64,000 nucleotides of DNA from Obelidium mucronatum (taxonomy: Eukaryota > Chytridiomycota > Chytridiomycetes > Chytridiales > Chytriomycetaceae), in the NCBI GenBank assembly GCA_025765595.1, contig JAIVFH010000100.1, positions 54,920 through 118,919 on the forward strand, written 5' to 3'. Shown piece after piece: positions 1 through 10,200 of this stretch. Made by a program: the position numbers and the translations under genes. Position 1 is the first letter of the stretch, and every line of letters begins with the position of its first letter. The notes below the pieces were generated by a model. The model did not search any database and was not told the DNA's origin. It was given only the letters and a program-made list of their open reading frames with translations.

Positions 1-516
1 AAAATTTCTCTCAAGGGCACAAGCCCTTACAAAAACCAAAGAGGCCGCTCGAACATATTCTCTCCTATTTTTTTCTTGCTCTATCAGACTATTATTCTGA
101 ATTTTTTTCATGATGTCATAATAACAGTGCGTGTTACAAAGTAATGACCCCAGAAGTCCGTCCATGGTGACCCGATTTGGCATCATCAAGAAGCGTTTCA
201 TGGTATCCGGTGCAAACCAAAAGTTTGACCATCTATTGCAAGCCCCTCCCACGGGTCAAAAGGAGTATCCCACGGCAGACGTATCGTCATATCCAGTCGA
301 GCCAGTGTGTAGTGCGTATGAGTATAGTGTCGATATTTGAAAGAATCACCGCGCAAGCGAATTTCGGAATATCAGATACTTCGATGTTGCAGTGTTATCG
401 ATTTTATTTATCAATCGGATGCTTAACAATCACAAGGTCACCAAGTCCTTCCCATCCTTTATTTCCAATTATACCCAAAACAAGACAATCATTGTTGTCA
501 TCAAACACCAAACTGT
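1..516. other. Left-edge stretch, no gene seen
   Basis: I see no convincing coding exon here. The short open frames lack a start context or any recognisable motif. The part next to 517 is presumably the 3' untranslated region of the first homeobox gene. The left edge may also hold the tail of a gene outside the window. Confidence 0.4.
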
Positions 517-1569
517 TCACTTGCTGTTTCCCTTCCCTTGTTGTTGTTTTCTCAAGGACGCACGACGATTCTGAAACCTGCAGGAGTGACATTGTGAATG
601 AAAAAAAAAAGTATTTGAGTGAGTTAAACATTGAAGCAAAAAAACCAATCAATTTTCATTTTATATTCTTCTTTACCAGTATTGAGCGTGTCTAAGCGTC
701 ATTCCAACAGCGGCAGCAATCTTCTTCATGGCTCGCGTGTCGGGCATGTTGTTTTTTTCAAATTCCGCCATCATGTAATCTTTTTGTTCGTCAGTCAAGT
801 GATTGCGTCGTTTGAATGTATGGTGGTGGTGGTGGTGATGGGGGATCTGATCGTGACCATGGTGGCTATGGTGGATGTGATTATGATGGATATGGTGGTT
901 GTGATGGTAAGGATGGAAATGGTGTTGGTGGACGTGGTTCAAATTGGTCTGTGAGAGAAGGGGTGGTGGTGCGTTTACGGCCAGCGGGTTCTGCTGATGA
1001 TGTGGGGTATGTTGAACATGGACTGTATTGATTGGCAGCTGCGACATGAGCAGTGACAAGTCCTCCACTGATGGGATGGATGGAACCGATGGGATAGATG
1101 GAAATGGCTGATGCAGAGAGAGAGCAAGCGAAGCGACAGAAGCATCTGAGTCCAAGCGCGGCAGATCGAGAGAGTGCGCCTCGCAAGACTCGAGGGGCAG
1201 GTCCTTGTCGAGCGCCTCGAGCACGCACTTGTCGCAGCAGACGCACGGCTGCAGCAGCGGGTGGGTGTCGAGTGTGTTGCTTGAGTTGTTTGAGTTGTTG
1301 CCTGAGCTGCGTGAGTCACCGCCCGAGTCGAAACCCAAGTCGCACTTTGGCGCCGTGCAGCGCGCGTCGAAGCAGCACTCGTCGAAGCCAAACAAAGCGT
1401 CAAAGTCCGTCGCCGAAGCCGCTGTCGCCGCGCACGGAAAGAAGAACGGCCGCAGGCTGAGGCCGCTGTCGCTGTCGCTGTGCGCTTGGAGTTCGCCAAT
1501 CTCAAAGCAGACGCTGCAGTCGGCCGCTTCCTCGGTCTTGCTGTTGGCCTTCATGTTGTTGGTCAGCAT
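517..1569 (-). CDS. Homeobox protein HD1 (His-rich linker, one intron)
   Basis: Sequence-specific DNA-binding transcription factor, nuclear. CDS joins 1569..677 and 577..517 (954 nt, 317 aa). The 99-nt intron 578..676 (GTAAAG...CTGCAG) splits the codon for homeodomain Trp48; without it the frame stops right after that Trp. The homeodomain fills the last ~70 residues, with helix 3 ending YWFQNRRASLRK. N-terminally there is a Cys-rich acidic stretch, a HPLLQP element shared with the neighbouring homeobox genes, and a very His-rich linker before the homeodomain. It lacks the GYxLGG motif of the next four genes and is the only one of the five with an intron, so it is the outgroup of the cluster. 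DNA targets cannot be inferred. Confidence 0.9.
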
Positions 1570-1747
1570 TTTCGGAAAAAAAAAATAATGAATGCAATTG
1601 AAAGCCGCTGATTATGCTGTTATCAACGCTCGATCGTTTCTTTCCTCTCTTTGCATTGCATTCATACTATTTACTTTACTTTCTTTCAATACATTAATAT
1701 TTGGTACTGCCAAAAAATATGTAAACAAAAACAAAGGAATCCTTAAA

Positions 1748-2875
1748 TCAAACAACTGCCGTCCGAGAAACTCCACGAACCTCCTTCTTCCTCCTCTCTG
1801 AAGCCCGCTTATTTTGAAACCAGAATTGTACATGCCTTAAACTCATTCCTACTCTTTCACCAACGCTTTTCAAAATCTTTGAGTTTGGCATTTCATTCTG
1901 CGCAAACACTTGCAACAGGAAATTTCGTTGAGTTGGAGAAAGTTGAGTTCGTTTTCGCACTTTAACGTTGCTGTGAGTTGTTTTCGAGTTGCTTGTCTGG
2001 TCTTTGGTACCGGTGGTTGCGGTAGTAGAAGCTGTAGGATGATACGGATTGAATGCGTGTTCACGAAAATGGAAATCGAGAAACGATAAAGAATTGCCGC
2101 TTAATAGCATATTGTCTACACCATGTCCTGCCGAGGAGAAAGAGGGAGAGACGATACTTGTTTGTGTTTGAATACGCAATGGCAATACGGTTGAATTCGA
2201 ATTGGCATTTTTTCGGTTTTGGGTTTGACTTTGAATTCGGGTTGGTGGTGAAAACCGCTGAAGAATAGCATCCAAATCGATAGGATCATCCACTTTAATT
2301 TGCGCCTCGGACGGGTCACGAAGCTTATTCATCTTGATACCAAGACCGTTGCTGTTAGTATGGCTGCTCGCCATAGAGAATGATGGAGCCCATTCGTTCA
2401 AGCTCCCGTCTGCAGTCCCGCTTGGTAAAAACTCTACTTGAGGAGACTCCAAATGCTCCATTGCGGGAGTGTTGTTGTTGCTTGAATCCACCAAGAGCGA
2501 AAAGTCAAAGTTTGGGCTGGAGGGACAAGGATGTAGCAATAGAGGTTGTTGTTGTGGCAGCAGTTGTGGTCCCAATGGCGGTGAAAAGTTTAATGGCTGC
2601 AAAAGGGGATGATGCTGGAGGAAATTACCCCTCGCTTTCATAGCAGATTTAGCAAGGTTTGGTGTGAGGGTCACTGGTGACACTGGCGAAGAAGGTACCA
2701 CAGGTACGCCTCCTAGAGAGTAACCGGAAGGTACCAATTGGTGCCACAAAACATCACCGAAAGTAAGCATCGTTCGTCCATCAAGCGCCATGTCTTGGAG
2801 TCTCATAGCAGAAGCGATAGAAGTTCTAGAGCAGTCAAGACTGGCATCTGAAATGTCTTGAAAGCTATGGCTCAT
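1748..2875 (-). CDS. Homeobox protein HD2
   Basis: Intronless 375-aa nuclear transcription factor; the ATG at 2875 opens the frame. The homeodomain is C-terminal (about residues 305-365, starting KVRKRTQLSP) with recognition helix WFQNKRASERR, a conservative Lys in place of Arg52. N-terminal half: VPSGYSLGG followed by VPSSPVSP near residue 50, then HHPLLQPL and a NTPxxxxLxSPQ element. All three recur in HD3-HD5 at similar places, so they look like conserved protein-interaction motifs rather than chance. A TATTTAAATA-like AT-rich block lies upstream near 2930. Family certain, role unknown. Confidence 0.93.
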   Translation of the reverse strand: MSHSFQDISDASLDCSRTSIASAMRLQDMALDGRTMLTFGDVLWHQLVPSGYSLGGVPVVPSSPVSPVTLTPNLAKSAMKARGNFLQHHPLLQPLNFSPPLGPQLLPQQQPLLLHPCPSSPNFDFSLLVDSSNNNTPAMEHLESPQVEFLPSGTADGSLNEWAPSFSMASSHTNSNGLGIKMNKLRDPSEAQIKVDDPIDLDAILQRFSPPTRIQSQTQNRKNANSNSTVLPLRIQTQTSIVSPSFSSAGHGVDNMLLSGNSLSFLDFHFREHAFNPYHPTASTTATTGTKDQTSNSKTTHSNVKVRKRTQLSPTQRNFLLQVFAQNEMPNSKILKSVGERVGMSLRHVQFWFQNKRASERRKKEVRGVSRTAVV

Positions 2876-3305
2876 GGATGTGTGTTTTTTTTTTGGACAA
2901 CCAGTTTTGTGCCCCCATGGGACCTCTATTTAAAAATACTTATGGGATTTCTCATTTGGAGTTAACGTCGTATATCGATTTTCATTGTTTTGGCTCAGTG
3001 CAATATTATGTTCCTTTCTGTTTTTGCGCGATTTCACGTGCGGACTTTACAAGCTGGAAAATGAGACTTGAAGAAATTTCTGCTTATATTTATATTGCAC
3101 GTGGCGGGCTTTGGGATGGTTTCAGAACCAGACCACAGAAAGGGACGGCGAGTTGTGGGTGAAACAACAGCAAATTCTTTAACATGCATGAATTCGCCTT
3201 TTTTTTATTACGCTAATACTATTAAAACTGTTGACGAAAAAAAAAATGAAAAGAGAATACGCGCCAGATGGAGTACGTTTTTCGCAGCGAAAATTTTTTC
3301 CAAAA
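2876..3305. promoter_or_regulatory. Spacer between HD2 start and HD3 stop
   Basis: This stretch holds the presumed promoter of HD2 (minus strand, with an AT-rich TATA-like block near 2925-2940) and the 3' flank of HD3. No conserved exon was found on either strand. Confidence 0.4.
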
Positions 3306-4109
3306 TCAATCGCTTCGACTCGTACGTCTTTTAACAGCCGCTCTACGGTTCTGAAAAAAAAACTGAACATGCTTCAGCCCCATTCCAACGCGTTCAGCAG
3401 CTTGCTTCAATGTGGGAGTGTCTGGGTGCTGGTTCTCCTCAAAGATTTTCATGAGGAACTGGTGATTCTCCTTGGACAGGCGTTTTCGTTTTTTGGGAGC
3501 ACCTTGCTGTGTGTTTGATGAATGATTGGATGCTTTTGTGCATGCTGTTGCTGATGCTGTTGATACTGCTGTTGATGGGTATGTTTTGCGTTCGAAGGGT
3601 GATGCGTTGGGATGGTACGGCGCTGCTGGTGGTGGAGTGATCGACTGGAGAGGTGGAAGCTGAATAAACGGGGGGAAATCGTCGTCATCGCTGTATGTAT
3701 GCAATTGGGGAGAACCAAGATGACCTAGAACTGGCGTGTTTGTCGTGCTCTCATTCATAATACTTGGACTTTGGGACGGCGCGAAAGAAGCGCGACGCCA
3801 TGAAAACTGATCAAAATGGTGCATGTTTACGTCGTAACTGGGAAGCTTGTAAGGGTTTGTAGTTTTATGAATGACTGGTACGGCAGTGAAGGGGGAAGAA
3901 GGGACAATGTTGAAGCCGCCAAGAGAGTAGCCGGGTGGAATCATTTCCACTACATTGCTTTCCAAGTATTGACATGAGTATTCTTTCGTTTCAGTTTGTG
4001 ACCGCTGATTCTCTGTTGATGGGACATACGGCGGTCCTCCAAAGCTGTACCCAGCCACAGTTGTTTCTGGACTACTGGATGTATCGTAGTATCCTGCAAT
4101 AGATATCAT
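3306..4109 (-). CDS. Homeobox protein HD3 with Trp48-to-Phe change
   Basis: Intronless 267-aa homeobox protein. The C-terminal homeodomain runs from KKRKRLSKEN to FFFQNRRAAVKRR. The almost invariant Trp48 of helix 3 is Phe here: the codons read TTT TTT TTT where the paralogues have TTT TGG TTT. The change could be real or could come from an error in a T run. The N-terminus carries two copies of the cluster motif: a diverged GYSFGGPPYVPS near residue 20 and a canonical IPPGYSLGG...VPSSP near residue 60. A NTPVLGHLGSPQ element follows. It lies between HD2 and HD4 on the same strand. Upstream, a CCAAT box is readable on the minus strand near 4187. Confidence 0.9.
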   Translation of the reverse strand: MISIAGYYDTSSSPETTVAGYSFGGPPYVPSTENQRSQTETKEYSCQYLESNVVEMIPPGYSLGGFNIVPSSPFTAVPVIHKTTNPYKLPSYDVNMHHFDQFSWRRASFAPSQSPSIMNESTTNTPVLGHLGSPQLHTYSDDDDFPPFIQLPPLQSITPPPAAPYHPNASPFERKTYPSTAVSTASATACTKASNHSSNTQQGAPKKRKRLSKENHQFLMKIFEENQHPDTPTLKQAAERVGMGLKHVQFFFQNRRAAVKRRTSRSD

Positions 4110-4602
4110 TTCTCGCGAAATTCGGTGTGCGGATGGGCAACGTCTTTGTCGAAATTTGTGTGTATACGAGGAAGAGGGGGATTCTATTGGTCCTTTTTAT
4201 GATGAATGAATTTCTACACACGCAATTTCCCGTGAATTTTAGATACAACCAATTGTCAACATTTCCCCTTCTTCAATTTGGGGAATTAATTTTCTCCTCA
4301 AAAGAAGCCAGGGCCCCACGTTGCACGGGCACGCCGAACTTTTTTTTACGAGGACTGACAGTTTAGGGCCAGCACAAGATCAATAAAATCTGGTAAACAA
4401 TTGCACGCTTTGTGATTAAAAAAAATATTCAAAAATCTTATTATCAAGAAACCACCCAACATTATTACAAATACAACAATTATAGAAAACAACCGACTGC
4501 GCTACAATTTCCGAAGAAAAAAGACAAAGCAAAAAAAAAGGGTGTCCCAATACTGGAGACAGGGGGAGGATAAATGTGTAAAAAAAAACGGTATTTAAAA
4601 GC
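4110..4602. promoter_or_regulatory. Spacer between HD3 start and HD4 stop
   Basis: Promoter side of HD3 (CCAAT on the minus strand near 4187) and an AT-rich 3' flank of HD4 with several A runs. No coding exon recognised. Confidence 0.4.
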
Positions 4603-5310
4603 TCATGAAAGCTCGTCAGACGTCGATGGAACGTTCACCATCCGACGTCTAACAGCAGCACGACGGTTCTGAAACCAGAATTGAACCTGGCGATAACTCA
4701 GACCCAGATGCGTGGCAGCTTTCTGAAGAGTTTTCGACTTTGGCATATTATCTTGTTGAAATAAATCCATCAAATGTTCGCGTTGTTCGTTTGTGAGTTG
4801 AATACGTTTCTTGGATTCGATATTATTAGTTTGCGTTCGGGTCTGTACGTGTGGTGGTGTTGTTTGAATTGTGCTTGTGGTGGTAGATGGAAGATATGAT
4901 TGCGTTGGCAGAAAGAGGGTAGGAGCAGTGGTTCCAGTATACCACGAAAGCGGCTGGAGCGATGATGATTGCAACAATGGATGTATACCTTTGAGGCTCT
5001 GCTGTTGTTGCTGGTGGAGATGGTGCGTGGCCAGCAAAAATTCGTTCGAGGGAGATAGAAGATTGCTGATCTCAGGTGTGGCAGTAGCTGATAGCTGCAC
5101 CGGGTCAAAGAGTTCATATTCTAGCCGGGATTGGTCAATTGCCGGTGATTGCCAAGCTTGGGTATTGTTCGCCAATTGCTCGTGATGGCTTGACGGGACT
5201 ACTGCTACTCCTCCCAGAGTGTATCCTGGCGGTATCGAGTATACCACGTCACTCTTCCAATAAGAGGTAGTTGGAGGTATCGGAGTTTCAAGAGGAGAGG
5301 GTGAGGCCAT
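4603..5310 (-). CDS. Homeobox protein HD4
   Basis: Intronless 235-aa homeobox protein starting at the ATG at 5310 (MASPSPLET). The open frame extends further upstream, but only with non-ATG codons. Motifs in order: IPPGYTLGGVAVVPSS around residue 30, a Gln/His-rich stretch, IHPLLQ, a Ser/Thr-rich linker, and a C-terminal homeodomain (KKRIQLTNEQ to WFQNRRAAVRRR) with all canonical helix-3 residues. The tail is only about 12 residues. It is third in the same-strand array of similar genes, consistent with tandem duplication. Upstream spacing to HD5 is about 390 nt. Confidence 0.93.
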   Translation of the reverse strand: MASPSPLETPIPPTTSYWKSDVVYSIPPGYTLGGVAVVPSSHHEQLANNTQAWQSPAIDQSRLEYELFDPVQLSATATPEISNLLSPSNEFLLATHHLHQQQQQSLKGIHPLLQSSSLQPLSWYTGTTAPTLFLPTQSYLPSTTTSTIQTTPPHVQTRTQTNNIESKKRIQLTNEQREHLMDLFQQDNMPKSKTLQKAATHLGLSYRQVQFWFQNRRAAVRRRMVNVPSTSDELS

Positions 5311-5695
5311 AGTTGTGCCTTTTTTTCGCTGCCCACGGAATTCCTTGACCAATAAAAATCTAATATCGCACCACAGTTGGCGTCATTGCACGGGGCTCTT
5401 ATCGTCTTATCACGCCGACATAACAGAAACATCTTTGATCTGTTTTCGAGTGAACCGTTGTCATGCCTTGGCGATTTGTATTTCATTAACCTATTGGTGA
5501 TACAGTCATACCAATAATTTTATACGACAACAGTTTTAAAAAAAACATGTCTTTATTCTATTTCCGAGTATTGAATGTGTACGATTGTAAGAATTTGAAT
5601 ATACGATGGTGTGATAGTCGATGAATATCGAGATGCATAGTTGATGCATAGACTACGAAATGCATTTTAAAAACTGAAGAGCGAATAGAAAGATT
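5311..5695. promoter_or_regulatory. Spacer between HD4 start and HD5 stop
   Basis: Presumed HD4 promoter and HD5 3' flank. A CCAAT-type pentamer is present on the plus strand near 5349. No exon recognised. Confidence 0.35.
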
Positions 5696-6517
5696 TCAGT
5701 TGGAGTTCTGATGACGGCGTCGCTCAGCTGCGCGGCGGTTCTGGAACCAGTATTGGACTAGTCTCAACTCCATCCCAACTTTTTCAGAAACTTTCTGAAG
5801 AGTCTTTGTGCTTGGCATGTTGTTTTCTTCAAAAACGGACATCATAAAGGCGCGCTGTTCTTTGCTCAGTTGTGTACGTTTCTTGGATGGTGATGTCTTG
5901 TTGCTACTGGTTGTAGATGGGGAAGAATCCGAGGAAGACGAGCGCGATACTCTCTTGGGAACAGTGACATCAACTGTGGCTACAGAAGTCTCCAACGAAA
6001 ACAACTGCTCATAACTAGGAATGGATTGGATGAATGAAGCAGTGCTTGCAACAGGCAATACTGGAGAAGATTCAAGAATTGGAGAAGTGGGAAAGTCGAA
6101 ATCGAATCCATGCATAAAAGACGACGTATGAAAGATATCCGATGTGTCTACGAATTGGTTGAATTGGGTTTCGATGGGTTGCAACAATGGGTGAACGATA
6201 GTTGCTGGTTCGAGAGCTGACAACTGTGGCGAATTGCCAAAGTATTGAAGGATTGGCGTACTGGTTAGATCATTGTCCAAGAAATCCATTTCCAAGTCGC
6301 TGGAAGGAGACTCAATGCTAGAGATTGGAGAACTGAAAGCCTTATGAGATGGCAGGAGATATGACTTTGCGTCTGCTGGAGAAGATGGAAGAATGTCGGC
6401 TCCTCCAAGATAGTAACCGAATGGGATAACTGATACCAAGTCCAAGAAAGGCAGGGACTCGGGCTTATCAGTGTTGCTGCCAAGTGTAGGTTGAGTCAAG
6501 GTAGCAAGAACAGACAT
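5696..6517 (-). CDS. Homeobox protein HD5
   Basis: Intronless 273-aa homeobox protein, first ATG at 6517. N-terminal IPFGYYLGGADILPSSP (about residues 31-47) is the cluster motif. TSTPILQYF and SPQL follow, then VHPLLQPI, a Ser-rich linker and the homeodomain from KKRTQLSKEQ to WFQNRRAAERRR. It ends a few residues later, as in HD2-HD4. Its homeodomain shares ENNMP and VGM patterns with HD1 and HD2, supporting common descent. A GATATAAAC TATA-like element lies on the minus strand near 6585, about 70 nt upstream of the start. Confidence 0.93.
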   Translation of the reverse strand: MSVLATLTQPTLGSNTDKPESLPFLDLVSVIPFGYYLGGADILPSSPADAKSYLLPSHKAFSSPISSIESPSSDLEMDFLDNDLTSTPILQYFGNSPQLSALEPATIVHPLLQPIETQFNQFVDTSDIFHTSSFMHGFDFDFPTSPILESSPVLPVASTASFIQSIPSYEQLFSLETSVATVDVTVPKRVSRSSSSDSSPSTTSSNKTSPSKKRTQLSKEQRAFMMSVFEENNMPSTKTLQKVSEKVGMELRLVQYWFQNRRAAERRRHQNSN

Positions 6518-7212
6518 ATTTGAAGTTGGGTCTTAAGACTCTCAATGCAAAATTCGTTTGACAGGAATGGACTTGTCTTTGCTGTTTATATCTTTTTTTT
6601 CAAAGCTGATTGCGGGGTTGGATGTGCCTCATTACGCAATCAAAATTCGTTGTTTAGCTGGCCCTTGCAAATGAGATAATAGGGTCAGAAATGAAAGACA
6701 ACTTCCGCAAATCGTATCTCTCTTTGGCCCATAATTACGCCATTCATTTTGGTCCGTGATACAAGCAATCGAAATGAGCACACTCAAAATCAGTCACGTG
6801 TCCAAACAAACAGAAACGTGCAAACTCATATTTTCCCATTTACGACAATTCGCGTTCGAAATGAGAGTGTTATCAGTTGTTTACAACAATCTTACAACCA
6901 GTCAGAAAAAGACTCAAAGTGGTTACAGTCAGGCTTTGAGCGGAAAGCCAAAATTGGCAATATTAATAAGTGCAACAAATAATAATAAACAGTTGATTAG
7001 GGAAGATTCTTGAGACATCTCAATCAAATGCAAAAGAAATTGCGGGGTTTGTTGATTCACTTTCCGAAACTTCTAAGCTTTTTGATTCATCCTTTTATTG
7101 ACGAAGCTCCAGCTTTCAGTTCCATCGTTTCCTCTTGCGGTGCAGTGCGCTAGGAATAAAAAGGATGTGGATTTGCTGTGATTTGCTGTGATTTACATCA
7201 TCTTTCGCAACC
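6518..7212. promoter_or_regulatory. Divergent promoter region, HD5 / histidine kinase
   Basis: 695 nt between the divergent starts of HD5 (minus) and the hybrid kinase (plus). A TATA-like block for HD5 lies near 6585. The two overlapping open frames around 6750-7010 are short and motif-free, and I do not call them genes. A tandem TGTGATTTGC duplication sits just upstream of the kinase ATG (about 7165-7195). Confidence 0.45.
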
Positions 7213-10200
7213 ATGGACCGCACCCCGTTTGCTTTTTCCGGGGCCGAGTCAATGGAGTCTGTACGATCCCGGGCAACGAGAAAGAGCCCGAACAAATCAA
7301 AGCAAGAAGAAGAAGCGGCTGCGAATCCTTTCTTTGATATATTACGACTGTTGATCCTTTTGAGTGTTTCTTTTGGTTTGGCGTCTCTGTCTTCAGTTAT
7401 CAGCAAGCAGGATATACCATTAATCTGGCCAGCTAATGGCGTCCATGTCGCGGCGCTGCTGGTTACAACTTCAAAGATTCGCTTGCTTGTACCTGTCGCT
7501 TTCATTGGAACTGTCTTTGCAGCATTAGTCACTGCAGGGAATTTTCCTCTTCTCCTTGCTGCAGAGGTTTATGATTTTTTCATGATATTAGCTCTCTTTT
7601 TTATATCTTGTCGATGCAACAGATGGCTGGAATCCATGGTTTAGAATCAATCATGATGGCCTTGGTGCTATTTGCGGCCACAATGCTGAAACAAAACCTG
7701 AGCGAATCAAAATCTCTCTTTACGTTTATCTTTTCATCAGCTATTGTGCTACTCGTGTTCTCTATTTGCCGCTCCCTGATTTTTGTGTTGCCTGGAAACT
7801 TGGACTCACCATCTGACATAACACTTGCCCAGCGGATTCTATTGGATTGGTCTGCAGGATTTCCGGGCCTTTTGATCATTATTCCAATGTTTTCGTATCT
7901 CAGGATATCGGAGATTGACAAATTGAAGGATCTATTCTACAACAAAAACACAATCATTTGCGTTGTAGGGCCGTTGGGGACCAGCTTTCTTGCCGCGCTC
8001 CTTCCCTGGATACTTCAAGTATACATTGGCCACGGATCCTGGTTCTTGTCTCTTTATTGTCATTATGCCCTTGTTTTTTCTGCTGGCTATTTTGGAGGAA
8101 CGTTTGGCTTATGCCTCACCTCTCTTTCTGGACTATTGTCCAACCTTGGTTACAGTTTCGTTTGGAGAAAAGAATCAACTTCATCGCTTAGCATAACTTT
8201 GGGGGAAGGACATTTACCCGTTCTTCACATCCACGCACTTTTGCAAATCACTGCTTTGGTTTTCGTTTTTCTAGTCCTCAAGAAGGACACAAAGTATGCC
8301 AAGGCTTTGAAGAAATTCGATTCAAAAATCAAGAATCTCTCTGGCGACTTGGATATGGCGCGTCGAGAAAACGAAATACAACGGCAAGAATTGGCTGTCA
8401 AGACTGCTTATATTCCGTTTCTGTGTAAACAGTTCCATGGACCTGCGATTAGCGTAATGACGCTTTGGGAAAACGCTAGAGAAGACTCTCGGTTCGCGGA
8501 ATCGCTGCAGCTGGCTGAATCGATGATGGAGCCAATGGGTGTCATTCTTTCATTGATTGACGATGTATTGAGTTATTCACAGCTGGAAGAGGGGATCCTG
8601 AAACTCATGCCTGTTCCGACTGATCTCCAAAAAGTGATATTCAGTACAATGGAAATCGTCGGTGGTCTATTCAGTCAGAGCAATATTGTGCTTGAGCATG
8701 AACTTAGTAATATTCCTGAGATTGTAGTGATTGATCCTATAAGATTCGAGCAAACGCTTCTAAATATTCTTACTACTGCCTGTCAGGTATATAATTGTGC
8801 GAAATTTCAATAATAATTTAATTTTTCCCCCAAGTACACCAACCCAGGTGGCAAAATCACCCTAAAAGTCACAGGAACTTCTGACAACATAATGCAAGTG
8901 AGCGATCCACCCTTCAACATCGACGTGATGGTAACTTTTGGGGAAACCGGGACGTTTGTTCCTGTGGAAACAATATTCAATCCGTTTAACATGAAACCGA
9001 TTCGAGGAATCACAACAACATCATCATCGCCCGATATAAACTCTTTCATTATTGAAAGCGGTCTCGGGATGGCAACAGCCAAAAAGATTGTGGAGTTGAT
9101 GGGCGGTGGATCCACAATCCAAGCAACCCGAGCCAGCCCACATCTTGGGGGATCCACAAAAATCAGTTTCATGATTCAAGTTTTATTGAAGCAGCCTTCT
9201 TCGAGTCCTACGGAGAACCAAGGCGACGACGCAAGTGGAAAAGGAACGTTTAAGCATGTGATTACGACACTTAGTCGTCGCATCTCACGTGCTACAAATA
9301 ACAGCAGTGCTAAAGATGGTAATGAGTCTCAAGTTAGTTCGGCGAAAACAACGGACTTCTTCAAAAGTGTGGCGAGTTTGACTTTACGTGGTGGAGGTAC
9401 CAGTGGTCGCAGCACCAATAATTCGCCTCCTGGGCTAAATGATCGACCATTAAATCATTCCTTCTCTATTGATGGTGGAAAGAGAGGATTTTCCGTTTCG
9501 CAGTCATCTCCATTATCACCAGCCCCGGATTTTGGATCTCAATTTGATTTAAAATTTCCAACCATGGCTTCAACAAGTACCAAAGTTGGAACTGCTTCTG
9601 CTGCTACTGGATGTTCTGGAAATGTTTTGATTGTGGACGATTCTTCCGTATTCCGGCAGGTTTTGAAGAAAATGTTGATGAGCTATGATTCTTTGATAAA
9701 AGTGCATGAAGCTGCAAATGGTGCCGAGGCTATTATGGTTGGACAGAGAAATTCCCTTGATTTGATATTTTTAGACTTGGAAATGCCGAAAATGAACGGA
9801 GAGGTATTCCACCCACTCTTTGAGGCTATGCTTTGTTATTTGAAATTAAAACCGAAAATATCTCACTATAGGAAGCACTTTCCAAGCTACGACAGTCAGA
9901 CCCGCATTGCCCAATCATAATTCTCACAAGTCACAACATCTCCTCTGAATTTGTAGAAAAACTGAAGAGGCAAGGAATGTCTCAATACATTCAAAAACCA
10001 GTATCCAAAGAAACTACCCAATCTATCATGAAACATCATTACGTCCCGCGTCGCAAATCAATTCACATGGGTATCGCAGATTCTTCAGAAGTGGGCGGTG
10101 CAAGAGAATCGACGCCAGGTTCATCGCCACTAACACCAACCCTCAGCCAGTATGAGAAATCAAAAAACAGTAATTCAGCAATGACTCGCACAGATACAAC

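Noticed and set aside
673..690. Truncated homeodomain in HD1 (stop directly after Trp48)
   Set aside because: A GTAAAG...CTGCAG intron restores WFQNRRA in frame, so the gene is complete.
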